From contig NC_084816.1 in assembly GCF_963583255.1 (NCBI RefSeq), forward strand, positions 16,913,100-16,977,099: 64,000 nt of DNA. The letters are read 5' to 3'. Of the stretch, positions 11,247 through 19,945 are shown in pieces. Each line of letters opens with the position of its first letter. The first letter of the stretch is position 1. The DNA is from Pyrus communis (taxonomy: Eukaryota > Streptophyta > Magnoliopsida > Rosales > Rosaceae). Both the position numbers and the translations under genes were made by a program. The notes below the pieces were generated by a model that saw only the letters and a list, made by a program, of their open reading frames with translations, made no database searches and was not told the origin of the DNA.

Positions 11247-11361
11247 TAATTCTGTGCTTCCATTGGACCAACCCTCCTCCACCCCGCAATCCCACACTTC
11301 CATTTTTCTTTCTTCCTTCATTATCTGGTAATTATTTTCTTCCAACTTTCCCAAAATTTCC

Positions 11362-12480
11362 ATGAAAGTTCCGGTCATAACTCGGGCCCGGTTTAAGGCC
11401 TCCCCTTTTCTCTCAACTCCCAAAGTCCTCTCCCCTCACTTCTCTATCCTCTCAAATTCTCAAGCCCCCTCGACTCCCATGGCTGCCTGCATCCACACTC
11501 AAAGCCACCCACTTTGTTGGGATTCAAACAGGTCCACATCCGACGAAGACGGCTACCATTTCATGAAGTTCTGCCGCCGCAGTTTCTCTGATCAGGTTTC
11601 CTGCGCACCCATTTCCCAAAATCGCACGAAAACAACTCAGACGCGCAGAATCGTGGAGGATCTCGGCCCCGATGAAGATCTATGGCTCAGAATGCAGGAT
11701 GAAGCTCGCTCGGATATAGATGAAGAACCCACCTTGTCAGATTACTATTACACTTCGATTCTGTCGCATCCTTCTCTGGAAAGTGCTTTAGCCCACCATC
11801 TGTCTGTGAAATTAAGCAATCCTAGCCTCTCCTGTGCGACCCTAGTGGATATTTTCATGGGGGTGTTCGCACAGGATCAGGAAGTGGTCAGGGCCGTGAA
11901 GGATGATCTGAGTGCGGTGAAGGAGCGGGACCCGGCGTGCGTGAGTTACACGCACTGCCTCTTGAATTTCAAGGGATTTCTTGCGTGCCAAGCCCACCGG
12001 GCGGCGCACAAATTGTGGTTGCAGGGGAGGAAGGTCCTGGCTTTGCTGATTCAGAACAGGGTGTCCGAAATTTTCGCGGTGGACATTCACCCGGGAGCGA
12101 AAATCGGAAGCGGGATACTGCTGGACCACGCCACCGGGCTCGTGGTGGGAGAGACGGCGGTGATTGGGAACAATGTGTCAATTTTGCACAGTGTGACTTT
12201 GGGAGGGACCGGAAAGGCATCTGGGGACCGGCACCCCAAAATTGGGGATGGGGTGCTGATTGGGGCAGGGACCTGTATATTGGGGAACATTAGGATTGGG
12301 GAAGGGGCAAAGATTGGGGCTGGGTCTGTGGTGATAAAGGAAGTGCCGGCGAGGACAACGGTGGTTGGGAATCCGGCCAAGTTGCTTGGAGGGAAAAATC
12401 CAGTTAAGTTGGACAAGATGCCTAGTTTTACTATGGACCATACTTCCAATATAGCTGAGTGGTATGATTACGTTGTTTAA
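11362..12480 (+). CDS. Serine O-acetyltransferase, organellar type
   Basis: This 372-residue protein transfers acetyl from acetyl-CoA to L-serine, making O-acetylserine for cysteine synthesis. Residues 1 to about 95 are a Ser/Thr/Arg-containing, poorly conserved extension consistent with a plastid or mitochondrial transit peptide. An internal start at Met40 (11479, MAACIH) matches the usual start of SERAT2-type proteins, so residues 1-39 may be 5' leader or extra targeting sequence. The helical N-terminal domain spans about 105-235 (KERDPAC at 187-193, GFLACQAHR at 205-213). The left-handed beta-helix hexapeptide domain covers about 240-345, with the Asp-His pair of LDHATG at 255-256 and GGTGKASGDRHPKIGDG at 281-297. 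The C-terminal tail ends DYVV; the family usually ends in Ile, which docks into O-acetylserine thiol-lyase. No introns, as in SERAT1/2 genes. Very secure call; the exact start and compartment are inferred. Confidence 0.95.
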   Translation: MKVPVITRARFKASPFLSTPKVLSPHFSILSNSQAPSTPMAACIHTQSHPLCWDSNRSTSDEDGYHFMKFCRRSFSDQVSCAPISQNRTKTTQTRRIVEDLGPDEDLWLRMQDEARSDIDEEPTLSDYYYTSILSHPSLESALAHHLSVKLSNPSLSCATLVDIFMGVFAQDQEVVRAVKDDLSAVKERDPACVSYTHCLLNFKGFLACQAHRAAHKLWLQGRKVLALLIQNRVSEIFAVDIHPGAKIGSGILLDHATGLVVGETAVIGNNVSILHSVTLGGTGKASGDRHPKIGDGVLIGAGTCILGNIRIGEGAKIGAGSVVIKEVPARTTVVGNPAKLLGGKNPVKLDKMPSFTMDHTSNIAEWYDYVV

Positions 12481-13029
12481 GAGTAACTTACATGAAACGG
12501 GTGCTCTTGTTATTTAGAGGCCCGTTTGGATCTTTTGAAAAATTTTAGTTGTTTTTTTGGGGATTTTTTCTGCTTGTGGTTTAAGTGTGAATTGAATTTC
12601 TCCTATTAGCATATAGAGAGCCTCCTGCCTCGATGCAGATTATGTAACATGTAATGGGGTTTGTATTCTTTCTCAGAATTGGTGTTTCAGTATTATTGTG
12701 TGTACTGTTTTGTACTATTGTAAGATGTTAAGATTATTGTTTGTTTTGAATGTCAAAGTTCGGGGTTAGCATGTTTACTTGTGATGATTTTAGCTCGGTT
12801 AGTTAGAAGCATTCAAGATGTAATGCACCGGTTTTAGCTCGGTTAGTTAGAAGCATTCAAGATGTAATGCCCGGTACGTTGTCACTGTATCTTTGGGATA
12901 ATGTATGTCGACACATCAGACGTCTTGTGTTTGAATTCTACTCGATTTCAGTTGTATAGAAAACGTTGTTGTCATTGATTGATTCAATGAGTATTGTTAG
13001 AAAAGAAGATCAGATTAGGCTAAGGTCGT
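12481..13029. other. 3' flank of the acetyltransferase gene
   Basis: Probably holds the 3' UTR; a T-rich tract at 12540-12570 and tgtactattgtaag near 12712 are possible 3' end signals, but no canonical AATAAA is seen. The 44-bp tandem duplication at 12788-12874 is inside it. Confidence 0.4.
12788..12874. repeat. 44-bp tandem duplication
   Basis: ttttagctcggttagttaga... occurs at 12788 and again at 12832; the copies differ by one base deletion near the end (gcaccgg versus gcccgg). Confidence 0.9.
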
Positions 13030-13880
13030 TCCCCCAAGTGTTTTTGGTTTGCAAAAGCAGCAAAAGAGATCATGAGAACCCATGACAGCAACTTCTTCCG
13101 GGCCACTTCTTGTTCCGGATATCATCTCTTATGGTGGTTCCGGCATTGCTTTTGCGCAAAAAGGGTTGAGTCTTTCCATAAATCAGGGAATAGAAGGGAT
13201 CTAACTCATTCAAATTTATTTTCTTCGAACATCGAATCGCCTATCAACCTTGGAGAGATTATCATTTCCACGACATATGGCATCACTGCCAGAGTGGTAG
13301 TTGGCAACAAACGCAAAGACATGGTCCAAGAAGAACTAATAACAGCTGTTAGGGAAGGTGCAAATGCAACGGGTGGCTTCGAGGTGGATGATATATTCCC
13401 ATCCAACAAAATACTTCATGTGAATTGCTGTGATCAGTGGAATGAGGGATAACTTGAGAATATTCACATTGTCGAAGATCATAAAGACAGAAAAGAGGCA
13501 GCCGAGACTACAGGCAAGGACAAAACGGACGATCTTCTAACGAGCTTGATGTTCCTATAACAAACGACAATATCAAAACGGTTCTCCGGGTCAGCATGCT
13601 TAATTTTGTATGCAAATTATCGAGTTATTCGTGTAATTTTTGTTTGCAACATGATAATCCTACTGAATCTCGTATTCTAATATTTCAGGATATTTTCACT
13701 GCAGGGATTGAAACTTCATCTTCAACTGTGAAATGGGAGATGTCAGAAATGCTGAAAACACCAAGAGTGATGACCAAGGCACAAGCAGAGGTGAGACAAG
13801 TCTTGTCTACAAAAGGCGTCGTGGTCGAGGAAACAGGCCTTGAGGAATCGAAACTTTGCCATTACACCCTCCCATTCATT
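13030..13880 (+). pseudogene. CYP71-type cytochrome P450 pseudogene
   Basis: Two pieces of a plant CYP71-clan monooxygenase are readable. The first (about 13036-13450) contains FAKAAKEIMRTHDSNFF, AKRVESF, SPINLGE and TYGITARVVVGNK, matching helices B to F, but a long segment of the normal gene is missing between them. After several frame breaks, NDNIKTVL leads to an intron at 13590-13688 with GT and AG ends at the usual CYP71 position. The second piece then has the I-helix DIFTAGIETSSSTVKWEMSEML and KAQAEVRQVL. The K-helix ExxR and the haem-cysteine loop are absent, so no functional enzyme is possible. Similarity fades after about 13880. It lies 550 bp downstream of the acetyltransferase gene on the same strand. 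Confidence 0.85.
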
Positions 13881-14281
13881 TGTTGCTTCCGAAAGAATGC
13901 AGCGGAAGTTGTGAGGTTGACAAATCATTGGTCTGAAGCAAAGAGAGATTCTTGATATAGTTGGGTTGTTTGGAGAAGGAAGAACAAATGTTGTAGTAGC
14001 AGACCAAAAACGATACTTGCCAAAACTAAAGTCGTGACATTCTACCAGTGAACACATGAAGTTTCAACAATTCATCATTGAATTGGGATGATGGAATGAT
14101 ATGAACGTTTGAGATAAAGTTGAATCTGAAAATAATAATAATAATTCAGTGATGGAATCAGAAGAGAACCTTGATTTGTCAGTTGATAAATGGACGATAC
14201 AAATAATGAACGAGTAGGCCATAAGTTATAACTCTTGAAATGTATTGGAACGTGAAAGGTACGTACTCTGTAGAATATTAA
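13881..14281. other. Gene-free spacer
   Basis: AT-rich sequence with no supported gene; overlapping short ORFs are shadows or chance. Confidence 0.4.
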
Positions 14282-14419
14282 TGGCATGTTTGGTACTCAA
14301 CTTGAATCTAACTTTTTATACTCAAAAATAATTTTCAAGTTTTAGGCCTTAAAAACTTATTTGCTAGAACTATTTTAAAAAACTGAAACTAAAAAATATA
14401 GCATATTCTCTCCTCCCCA

Positions 14420-14620
14420 TTGGATTAGGATCCTCTCCTAAGCAAATGGTGAGGATCCTCCTGACCAGGCCCATCGGGCCGTTCAAATTTTATCCAACGA
14501 CTACAATTATTATAACTTTTAGAGGGACCCCCTGTTTGTAGTTGTTGGATAAAATTTGAACGGCCCGATGGGCCTGATCAGGAGGATTCTCACCATTTGC
14601 TCAGGAGAGGATCCTGATCC
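14420..14620. mobile_element. Foldback MITE with about 85-bp near-perfect arms
   Basis: 14422-14509 pairs with 14535-14620 with only a few mismatches. Shared phrases include aggatcctctcct, agcaaatggtgag and gggccgttcaaatttt. The centre is about 25 bases. A 7-base ctcccca flanks it at 14413-14419 and 14621-14627, a candidate target duplication. It would fold into a long hairpin if transcribed. Confidence 0.75.
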
Positions 14621-14634
14621 CTCCCCACTCACTT

Positions 14635-14639
<5 letters not shown>

Positions 14640-14695
<56 letters not shown>
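14640..14695. repeat. (CT)n microsatellite, about 28 units
   Basis: An uninterrupted CT run, followed by a pyrimidine-rich tract to about 14890. The ORFs on either strand here are repeat artefacts. Confidence 0.95.
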
Positions 14696-14701
<6 letters not shown>

Positions 14702-15733
14702 CTCTTTCATCTTTTTTTTTCCTAACTTTTTCGTCTCCCCTCCAATCCGCTATCTTCATTCTCTCGGTTCTTTCTCACACTCCTTTTCCTCTCTATCTCG
14801 TCCGATCATCTCCCTCCTTTCTCTTTCTTTCAGTCATCTCTTACTTTCTTTCCTCTTCTCTCCTTTTTCTCCCTCTCCTGCGATCCCCTCTTTTTAGATC
14901 TCTTTGTCCAGTTTAAGTCATACGATTTAAAAATTTTAAATCGCAAACAAATCAAGTTTTTGAGTTTTAAAGAAAATTATTTTCAAGAAATGATAAAAAT
15001 TTTCAATTAGGATACCAAACAGGCCCTAAAACTCTTGAAATGTTAAGACATTTTTATTTATGTGTTGGACTAGGCTTTAACTGATCGAGCCAAACCAAAT
15101 CGAATTAAACCAAACCAAACCAACCAACAATGGTTTAATTTAGTTCGATTCGATTTCAATACTGGTATTGGACAAACTGAACCCCGTTGAAAGCTTGTTG
15201 GTTCGATTATATTTTGGTGTCAAAGCAAATCAAACATAACAGCACCCACCCCTATTTGTGGCAGCATTGTTTAAACTAATCTAAACAAATACATGCATGT
15301 TGGGTATGTACTTCCTTTTATCGCTAATTTGGTTTTGGAGTGAAACCTCAACTTCCTTCAAAACGGTTTTGACGTTGGAATTGCATGTAGCCAAAAATGG
15401 TAATTTAGTAGCATATTAAATTTCATACAGCCGCACCAAACAATCTTCTGGTAAAAATACAATATTAACAAAGTCAAAATACTTTGGCGGCAAAAGATTT
15501 TAGTAACATTCAAGCCTGGACCATTGTGTCTGCCAAACCACGGCCTGTCTTTGGAAAGTCTGCCATTCAATTCTCGTTCGTCATTCCCTATTAGTATATC
15601 GATACATCATACTTTGATGATTATGCAATGACAGAAAAAAATACTAGTCAAATACACTAGAAACACCACATTAAGGAGTTATAACTTCAAAGGTTTAGTA
15701 GGGTTTGGCCACTAATTAGAGTAAAAGATTGCA

Positions 15734-16654
15734 CAAGGTGTAAATACGAAAATTCTGTAATGAATGAAATGAGAACACATGTACAAAGTAATTTTGTATT
15801 GATTGAATTTGTAGGTTACAATCTCTGTTTACAATTTTCCTCTGATTCAGTCTTCAAATTTGATGTAGATGCTTAGGTTGTTGATCCAAGGGTCGCGATG
15901 ACTTGATTTTGGACGAACGATTGAACGATTGCTTCAAGTTTTGAGCTTGAAACAATGCGTGGATGGTCTTCACCTCAAAGCTGTGGCAAAGGTAGAGTTG
16001 ATGTAGGATTTTGTTGATTTAAGGGTCCTGGTGTCTTGATCTTGAAACAAACGTCGTTACAAGTTTTGAGCTTGCAACGAAGTCTTGAAAGAATCGGCAT
16101 GAGTGCTTGTTGATTCTTCAAGGGAGTGCTTCGGCTTTGGTCGTAAGTTCTTTGAAGAGAGCTTTGGCAGCGTATTAGTCTTCAAAGATTTGTGCAGAGG
16201 TTCTTCTAAATGTAGAATTTCCGACCTTGAATGTGTGTCTTGGATCCTTGTATTTATAAACTTTCAAAGCCATGCTTTTGGATGGATTTGGCCTTGATTT
16301 GTGTCTTGATTCGTCCATGGGAGAATTTAGGCATATTTTGTGTCTTAATTTCAGTCACCTTCCTCATATTGGCCGAAATTTATAGGCCTTGTTACCTATT
16401 TGTGAGCAATCTTCAATTCTTCCTTATTTTATGAAGATGCTTTGGCTTTCTTTTCGATTTTGAGAGATTTTGAGCCCCTTACCGATTTTAAGGGAGATTT
16501 CTCCCTTTTGCCAAAATTTTAGGAATGTTTTACACTTCCTTTACTTGATTTGTGCCACATGTTATTGATGACTTGTCTATTTGTGTGTCATATGCCACGT
16601 GGAGCTTTGTGATGCACCATTTGTATGCAACGAAATTTCCAGGTCTACACAAGG
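15734..16654 (+). mobile_element. Solo LTR flanked by 5-bp target duplications
   Basis: A 911-bp block (15739-16649) starts tgtaaatacg and ends aggtctaca, and is flanked on both sides by caagg (15734-15738 and 16650-16654). TG...CA ends plus a perfect 5-bp duplication identify it as an LTR left by recombination between two LTRs. It has no primer site and no coding capacity. LTR length suggests copia or a short gypsy family, which I cannot name. Confidence 0.8.
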
Positions 16655-16842
16655 TTCCTTCTTACTTAATTAGCACAAATCTTGAGCATATAATAATTTG
16701 AACGTGCATGCAGTTTCATAACCAAAACTATATATCCTCTACCATCCCATTTATCTCCTCCAATCACTTTCCACAAGGACCAGCTATGGCTCTCCTTCCC
16801 TGTCCTTTTCACCATTCTGAGATTGCTCGTATTTATATATAT
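16655..16842. other. Unique spacer left of the secreted-protein array
   Basis: No gene seen. It ends in a TA-rich stretch (tatttatatatatag). Confidence 0.4.
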
Positions 16843-16902
16843 AGTACAGTTTGTAAAAGTGTGTTCATTTGCACACCTCCGCATCTTTTTTTTTTGTCTA
16901 AA
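16843..16902 (+). repeat. Left remnant of the 1.83-kb tandem array
   Basis: tacagtttgtaaaagtgtg and cacacctccgcatctttttt match the unit ends near 32950, 34785, 36615 and 38440. This is the part of the array cut off by the CACTA insertion. Confidence 0.85.
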
Positions 16903-17215
16903 CACTAGTAGAAAAAACAGCTTGTGCGACGATATTTTGCGTGATGAAAAAAATTTTCGTGTGTGACAAAAAAAAAATTGCGCGACGAATATTTTAATCG
17001 CGCAAGAATACTTAGCATGACGACTAACCATCATTGTTGCATAAAGTCAGCAAGAAAACGCGGGGTAATTTTTTTTGCCGCAAAAAATGGGCCTTTGCAC
17101 GACAAATCGTTCGTCGCGCAAGTTCCTATCAGTTTTGACCATTTACTGCAGGTGAATCAAAGGAATTAATATGGCATTTAATACAGATGTTTGCACGACA
17201 AATCCTTCGTCGCGC
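16903..17215 (+). repeat. CACTA left terminal inverted repeat and subterminal motif cluster
   Basis: After the terminal repeat the motif gcgcgacgaa / ttcgtcgcgca and variants recur at about 16923, 16979, 17097-17118 and 17194-17217, on both strands. Such clustered short motifs are the binding sites of the TNPA-like protein in En/Spm elements. Confidence 0.8.
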
Positions 17216-17292
17216 AAAGGTCCAGACTTTCCTATAAATATGTGTTTCTGGTGTCCTTTTTCTTCACAATTCTGTTCTTCTTTCGTGTTGGG

Positions 17293-17569
17293 ATGGCGGA
17301 TAAAAACAAGGATGAGAGTGTGAATGTGAAGAAAGTTGTGATGGATGAACTATTAGTAAGTATATTGTTGATGGATCAATAATTAAGTTTGTGATATTTT
17401 TAGTTATATGTTGGAATTAATTACTTGCATATATGTGTAACAGTTTAAGTATACTCTTGATGATGATACGAATGAACAGTTGATGAAGTTGATGGATGGT
17501 GCATTGGAGGGAGGTTACAATCGGTGGCATTATGAAGTTTTGCCGAATGGAACAGGACCATCCAAATAG
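17293..17569 (+). pseudogene. Short two-exon gene scrap A in the CACTA left arm
   Basis: Exon 1 (17293-17355) starts MADKNKDESVNVKKVVMDELL; a GT-AG intron spans 17356-17443. Exon 2 continues FKYTLDDDTNEQLMKLMDG and ends at a TAG at 17567-17569, giving about 62 residues. A TATA-like cctataaatat lies about 60 bases upstream, directly after a ttcgtcgcgcaaagg motif. It is a paralogue of the scrap at 18194-18612, sharing the layout and the 'KK-x-M-x-ELL' splice-site context. I do not recognise the family. Confidence 0.5.
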
Positions 17570-17897
17570 TAGTTTTAAACTTATGTTTTGTATGACAATA
17601 TTTAAATTTAAGGTTTATTTTTTATTTTTTTATATAAGTTATTATTTGGACTTAATTAGGTTTCAATTCCTTTTCGATTTTTTTTATTGAAACCTAATGT
17701 AAGCACCGTATCCTCGGTTTGTATGTGTTTTCAATCTTCAATGATTTTCATACTTATGCTGAAAATAATTCTATGGATTAAGGCATTAATTATTTATAGA
17801 ATAAATAGTTGAAGTATTAATTATTTATAGAATAATATTTCAGGTATTTATTTATACAGTAAATATTTAAGGTATTAAATATTTTATGAATATTTGT
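17570..17897. other. AT-rich spacer inside CACTA
   Basis: No gene is seen. It contains repeats of 'attaattatttatagaata'. Confidence 0.4.
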
Positions 17898-17959
17898 TTG
17901 TAATTATAAAATTTACGTAAACATAGATATCTATGTTTACGTAAACTTTATAATTACAA
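17898..17959. repeat. 62-bp spacerless palindrome
   Basis: The centre is gatatc, between 17928 and 17929. Thirty of thirty-one base pairs on each side are complementary, with one mismatch at 17911/17946. It would extrude a cruciform or a perfect hairpin. Confidence 0.92.
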
Positions 17960-17964
17960 TTATT

Positions 17965-18125
17965 TTCGTCGCGTAATATATTGAGCTTTGCGCGACAAAA
18001 TCATTTGTTTGTTGCGCAAAGCATGGTTAGATTGCGTTCAAACCTTCCCATTTATTGCACATTTATGACACATTTTGCGCGACGAAATTTGAGATTTGCG
18101 CTATGAAAGGATTTGTCGCGCAAAG
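17965..18125. repeat. Internal cluster of CACTA motif
   Basis: tcgtcgcgtaa, tgcgcgacaaa, ttgcgcgacgaaa and gtcgcgcaaagg repeat here, outside the normal subterminal position. Confidence 0.75.
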
Positions 18126-18193
18126 GTGTCCTAGTGCTATATAAACACAGTTTCAGAGCCCTAGTTTTCAAAAAAAATTTTGTTTAAAAAAGA

Positions 18194-18612
18194 ATGGCCA
18201 ATTTTGGAGAAGGTTCTAGCAAAAAGAAACTTGTAATGTAGTTAGAGAGGTATCGACAAAAGGAAGTGCCATACTTTGAAGGCTAAAATATGGCTGAGGC
18301 ATACACCGAATTTAAGTATGACATTGGGAATTTGGTGCGGAGGGATTGTTTTGTCGAGTTTGAGTCTTGTAAAAAGGTCCCTGAGGAGTTGAAGAAGTCC
18401 ATGCTGGGAGAGTTATTGGTATGTTTGTGGTAAATAATGAACAATTATTTTTGTTAAAATGTAATATTTTTTAAATTACTAATTTATTGTTATTGGCATT
18501 AATGTAGGTTCATTGGGATGTTGATGAAACCAATGAGAAGCAATGGATTTATGTGGATGGGCCTTTCAAGCAGAGTTTCAGGTAGTGGAAGTTTGATGTG
18601 TTGAGGTGTTGA
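18194..18612 (+). pseudogene. Short two-exon gene scrap B in the CACTA left arm
   Basis: Exon 1 starts MANFGEGSSKKKLVM and has two in-frame stops before EFKYDIGNLVRRDCFVEFES and KKSMLGELL; the intron runs 18419-18507 with GT-AG ends. Exon 2 reads VHWDVDETNEKQWIYVDG, then a stop inside SFR*WKFDVL. A TATA-like gctatataaac lies about 55 bases upstream, again just after gtcgcgcaaagg. Promoter, motif and gene layout are shared with scrap A, so the pair arose by duplication. The family is unrecognised; it may be a short accessory gene of this CACTA lineage. Confidence 0.5.
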
Positions 18613-19945
18613 GGGCGATGAAGGATTGAAGTTAATGAGGGTTGTTTTTTTTTCCTTTTTTTTTTTTAAAAAAAAATAAGATTCTGTAGACTTTATATTT
18701 TAATGAATAAATATATGTTATGTAGATGAGTATTAATATTTACATTAATTATAATTTTTATGTGGGATAGTAAATAAGTTTTGTTAATTAATTTAATGTT
18801 TAATTAGGTTTGAGTTTTTGATTTATAATAAAATAAAAATTTACAATATATACAAATAAAAAAGAAAAACATAAAAAAAATTAAAAAATATGCATTGTGC
18901 GACGATACATTCTTTTGTCACGCAATGTGTTCAAAAGATTAAATTGTAAAGTAAAGGAAATAAAATAAAAAAATGGTAAACTTGTGCGACGAATGTTTCT
19001 TTTTTGTCACGCAAATGGTAAACTTTCGTCATGCAAAATCTTTCATCCAAAAGTTCACTTTTTAATTTGGATTCAGCCATGTGTAGAGGCAAACTGCAAA
19101 AAAAATAGCAGATTGTGCCTCTGCACTCATTCCTTCAATTTTGCTCAATTCGGCATTCGTCATTTCCATTTTATCTCAATTTCATCATCTAATACTCCCT
19201 CCATCTTCTTCTCTAGGTTGACTGAGCTATCTCGGTGTGTCTGGTAAGCTTTTTTTGTCGCTAGGGTAAAAGTATTAATGTAAATTCATACTAACGCCAT
19301 TAATTTCGTTGTCTATAGGGATATTGTGTGTGATTAGCGATTGGTAGAGAACGATTGAGAAGGTATTTTCTTCGTTTTATTTTAAAAAAATATAAAATTA
19401 ATTAAATTATGTTGAACTTAGTTTGTTATGTTTATATTGTGTTGTGAAATTATATTTATATTATGTTGTTAAATTTGTACGTGACGTACAAATATGTGTT
19501 GTGATGTACGGAGTTAATTGAAATTAAATTTGTACTTGTTTTTTATTTTTAGTAAAACTTAGTTTCCCATTCGATGATTAGTTGGATTTTGCGCATGGAT
19601 GCGAAAGCATAACTGTGGTCCAATTAATTCTTGAATTGTCCCATTATTTGGATAGTTTGGCAATGCATAGTTATGACGCGTAGTTTATGATTAAAGGATT
19701 AAGTTTCGGTTGTGGAGATTTCAGTGTCATCTCTGTACATTCTTCGTATCGTACACCTAAAGAACTATATCGAGATGCTGCCGAAATTCATCCACGTTGA
19801 AATCTAATCTAATGTAGCCGTAAATTACGTGACATGACTATGCATTCATGGATGGGATAGGGCCCTTACCGGAGGCATAAGGTGACATTATCATTTTGTA
19901 TGAAGTTATTGTGATTGTTGTATTGTTATTGTGGTTCCAGGAATT
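18613..19945. other. CACTA interior, spacer and probable TNP2 leader
   Basis: Motif copies recur at about 18897-18925 and 18983-19030. Sequence from about 19100 looks like a 5' leader, with a possible intron start after tctggtaagc and a 3' splice site gtggttccag at 19931-19940, just before the transposase ATG. Confidence 0.45.

Larger units (their letters stand above)
14282..15026. mobile_element. hAT-like MITE candidate hosting a second foldback element
   Basis: The left end ggcatgtttggtactcaa and the reverse complement of the right end (agggcctgtttggtatcc) are typical of plant non-autonomous hAT termini. The interior contains the foldback MITE at 14420-14620 and a CT-rich tract. A 13-base phrase (actcttgaaatgt) lies just outside both ends, at about 14230 and 15030, which may be chance. 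No transposase is present. Confidence 0.45.

Noticed and set aside
11842..12449. Several long ORFs overlapping the acetyltransferase on other frames
   Set aside because: Shadow frames of a GC-rich conserved gene.
14519..14897. Ser/Leu-rich and Arg/Glu-rich ORFs on both strands
   Set aside because: Products of the CT microsatellite.
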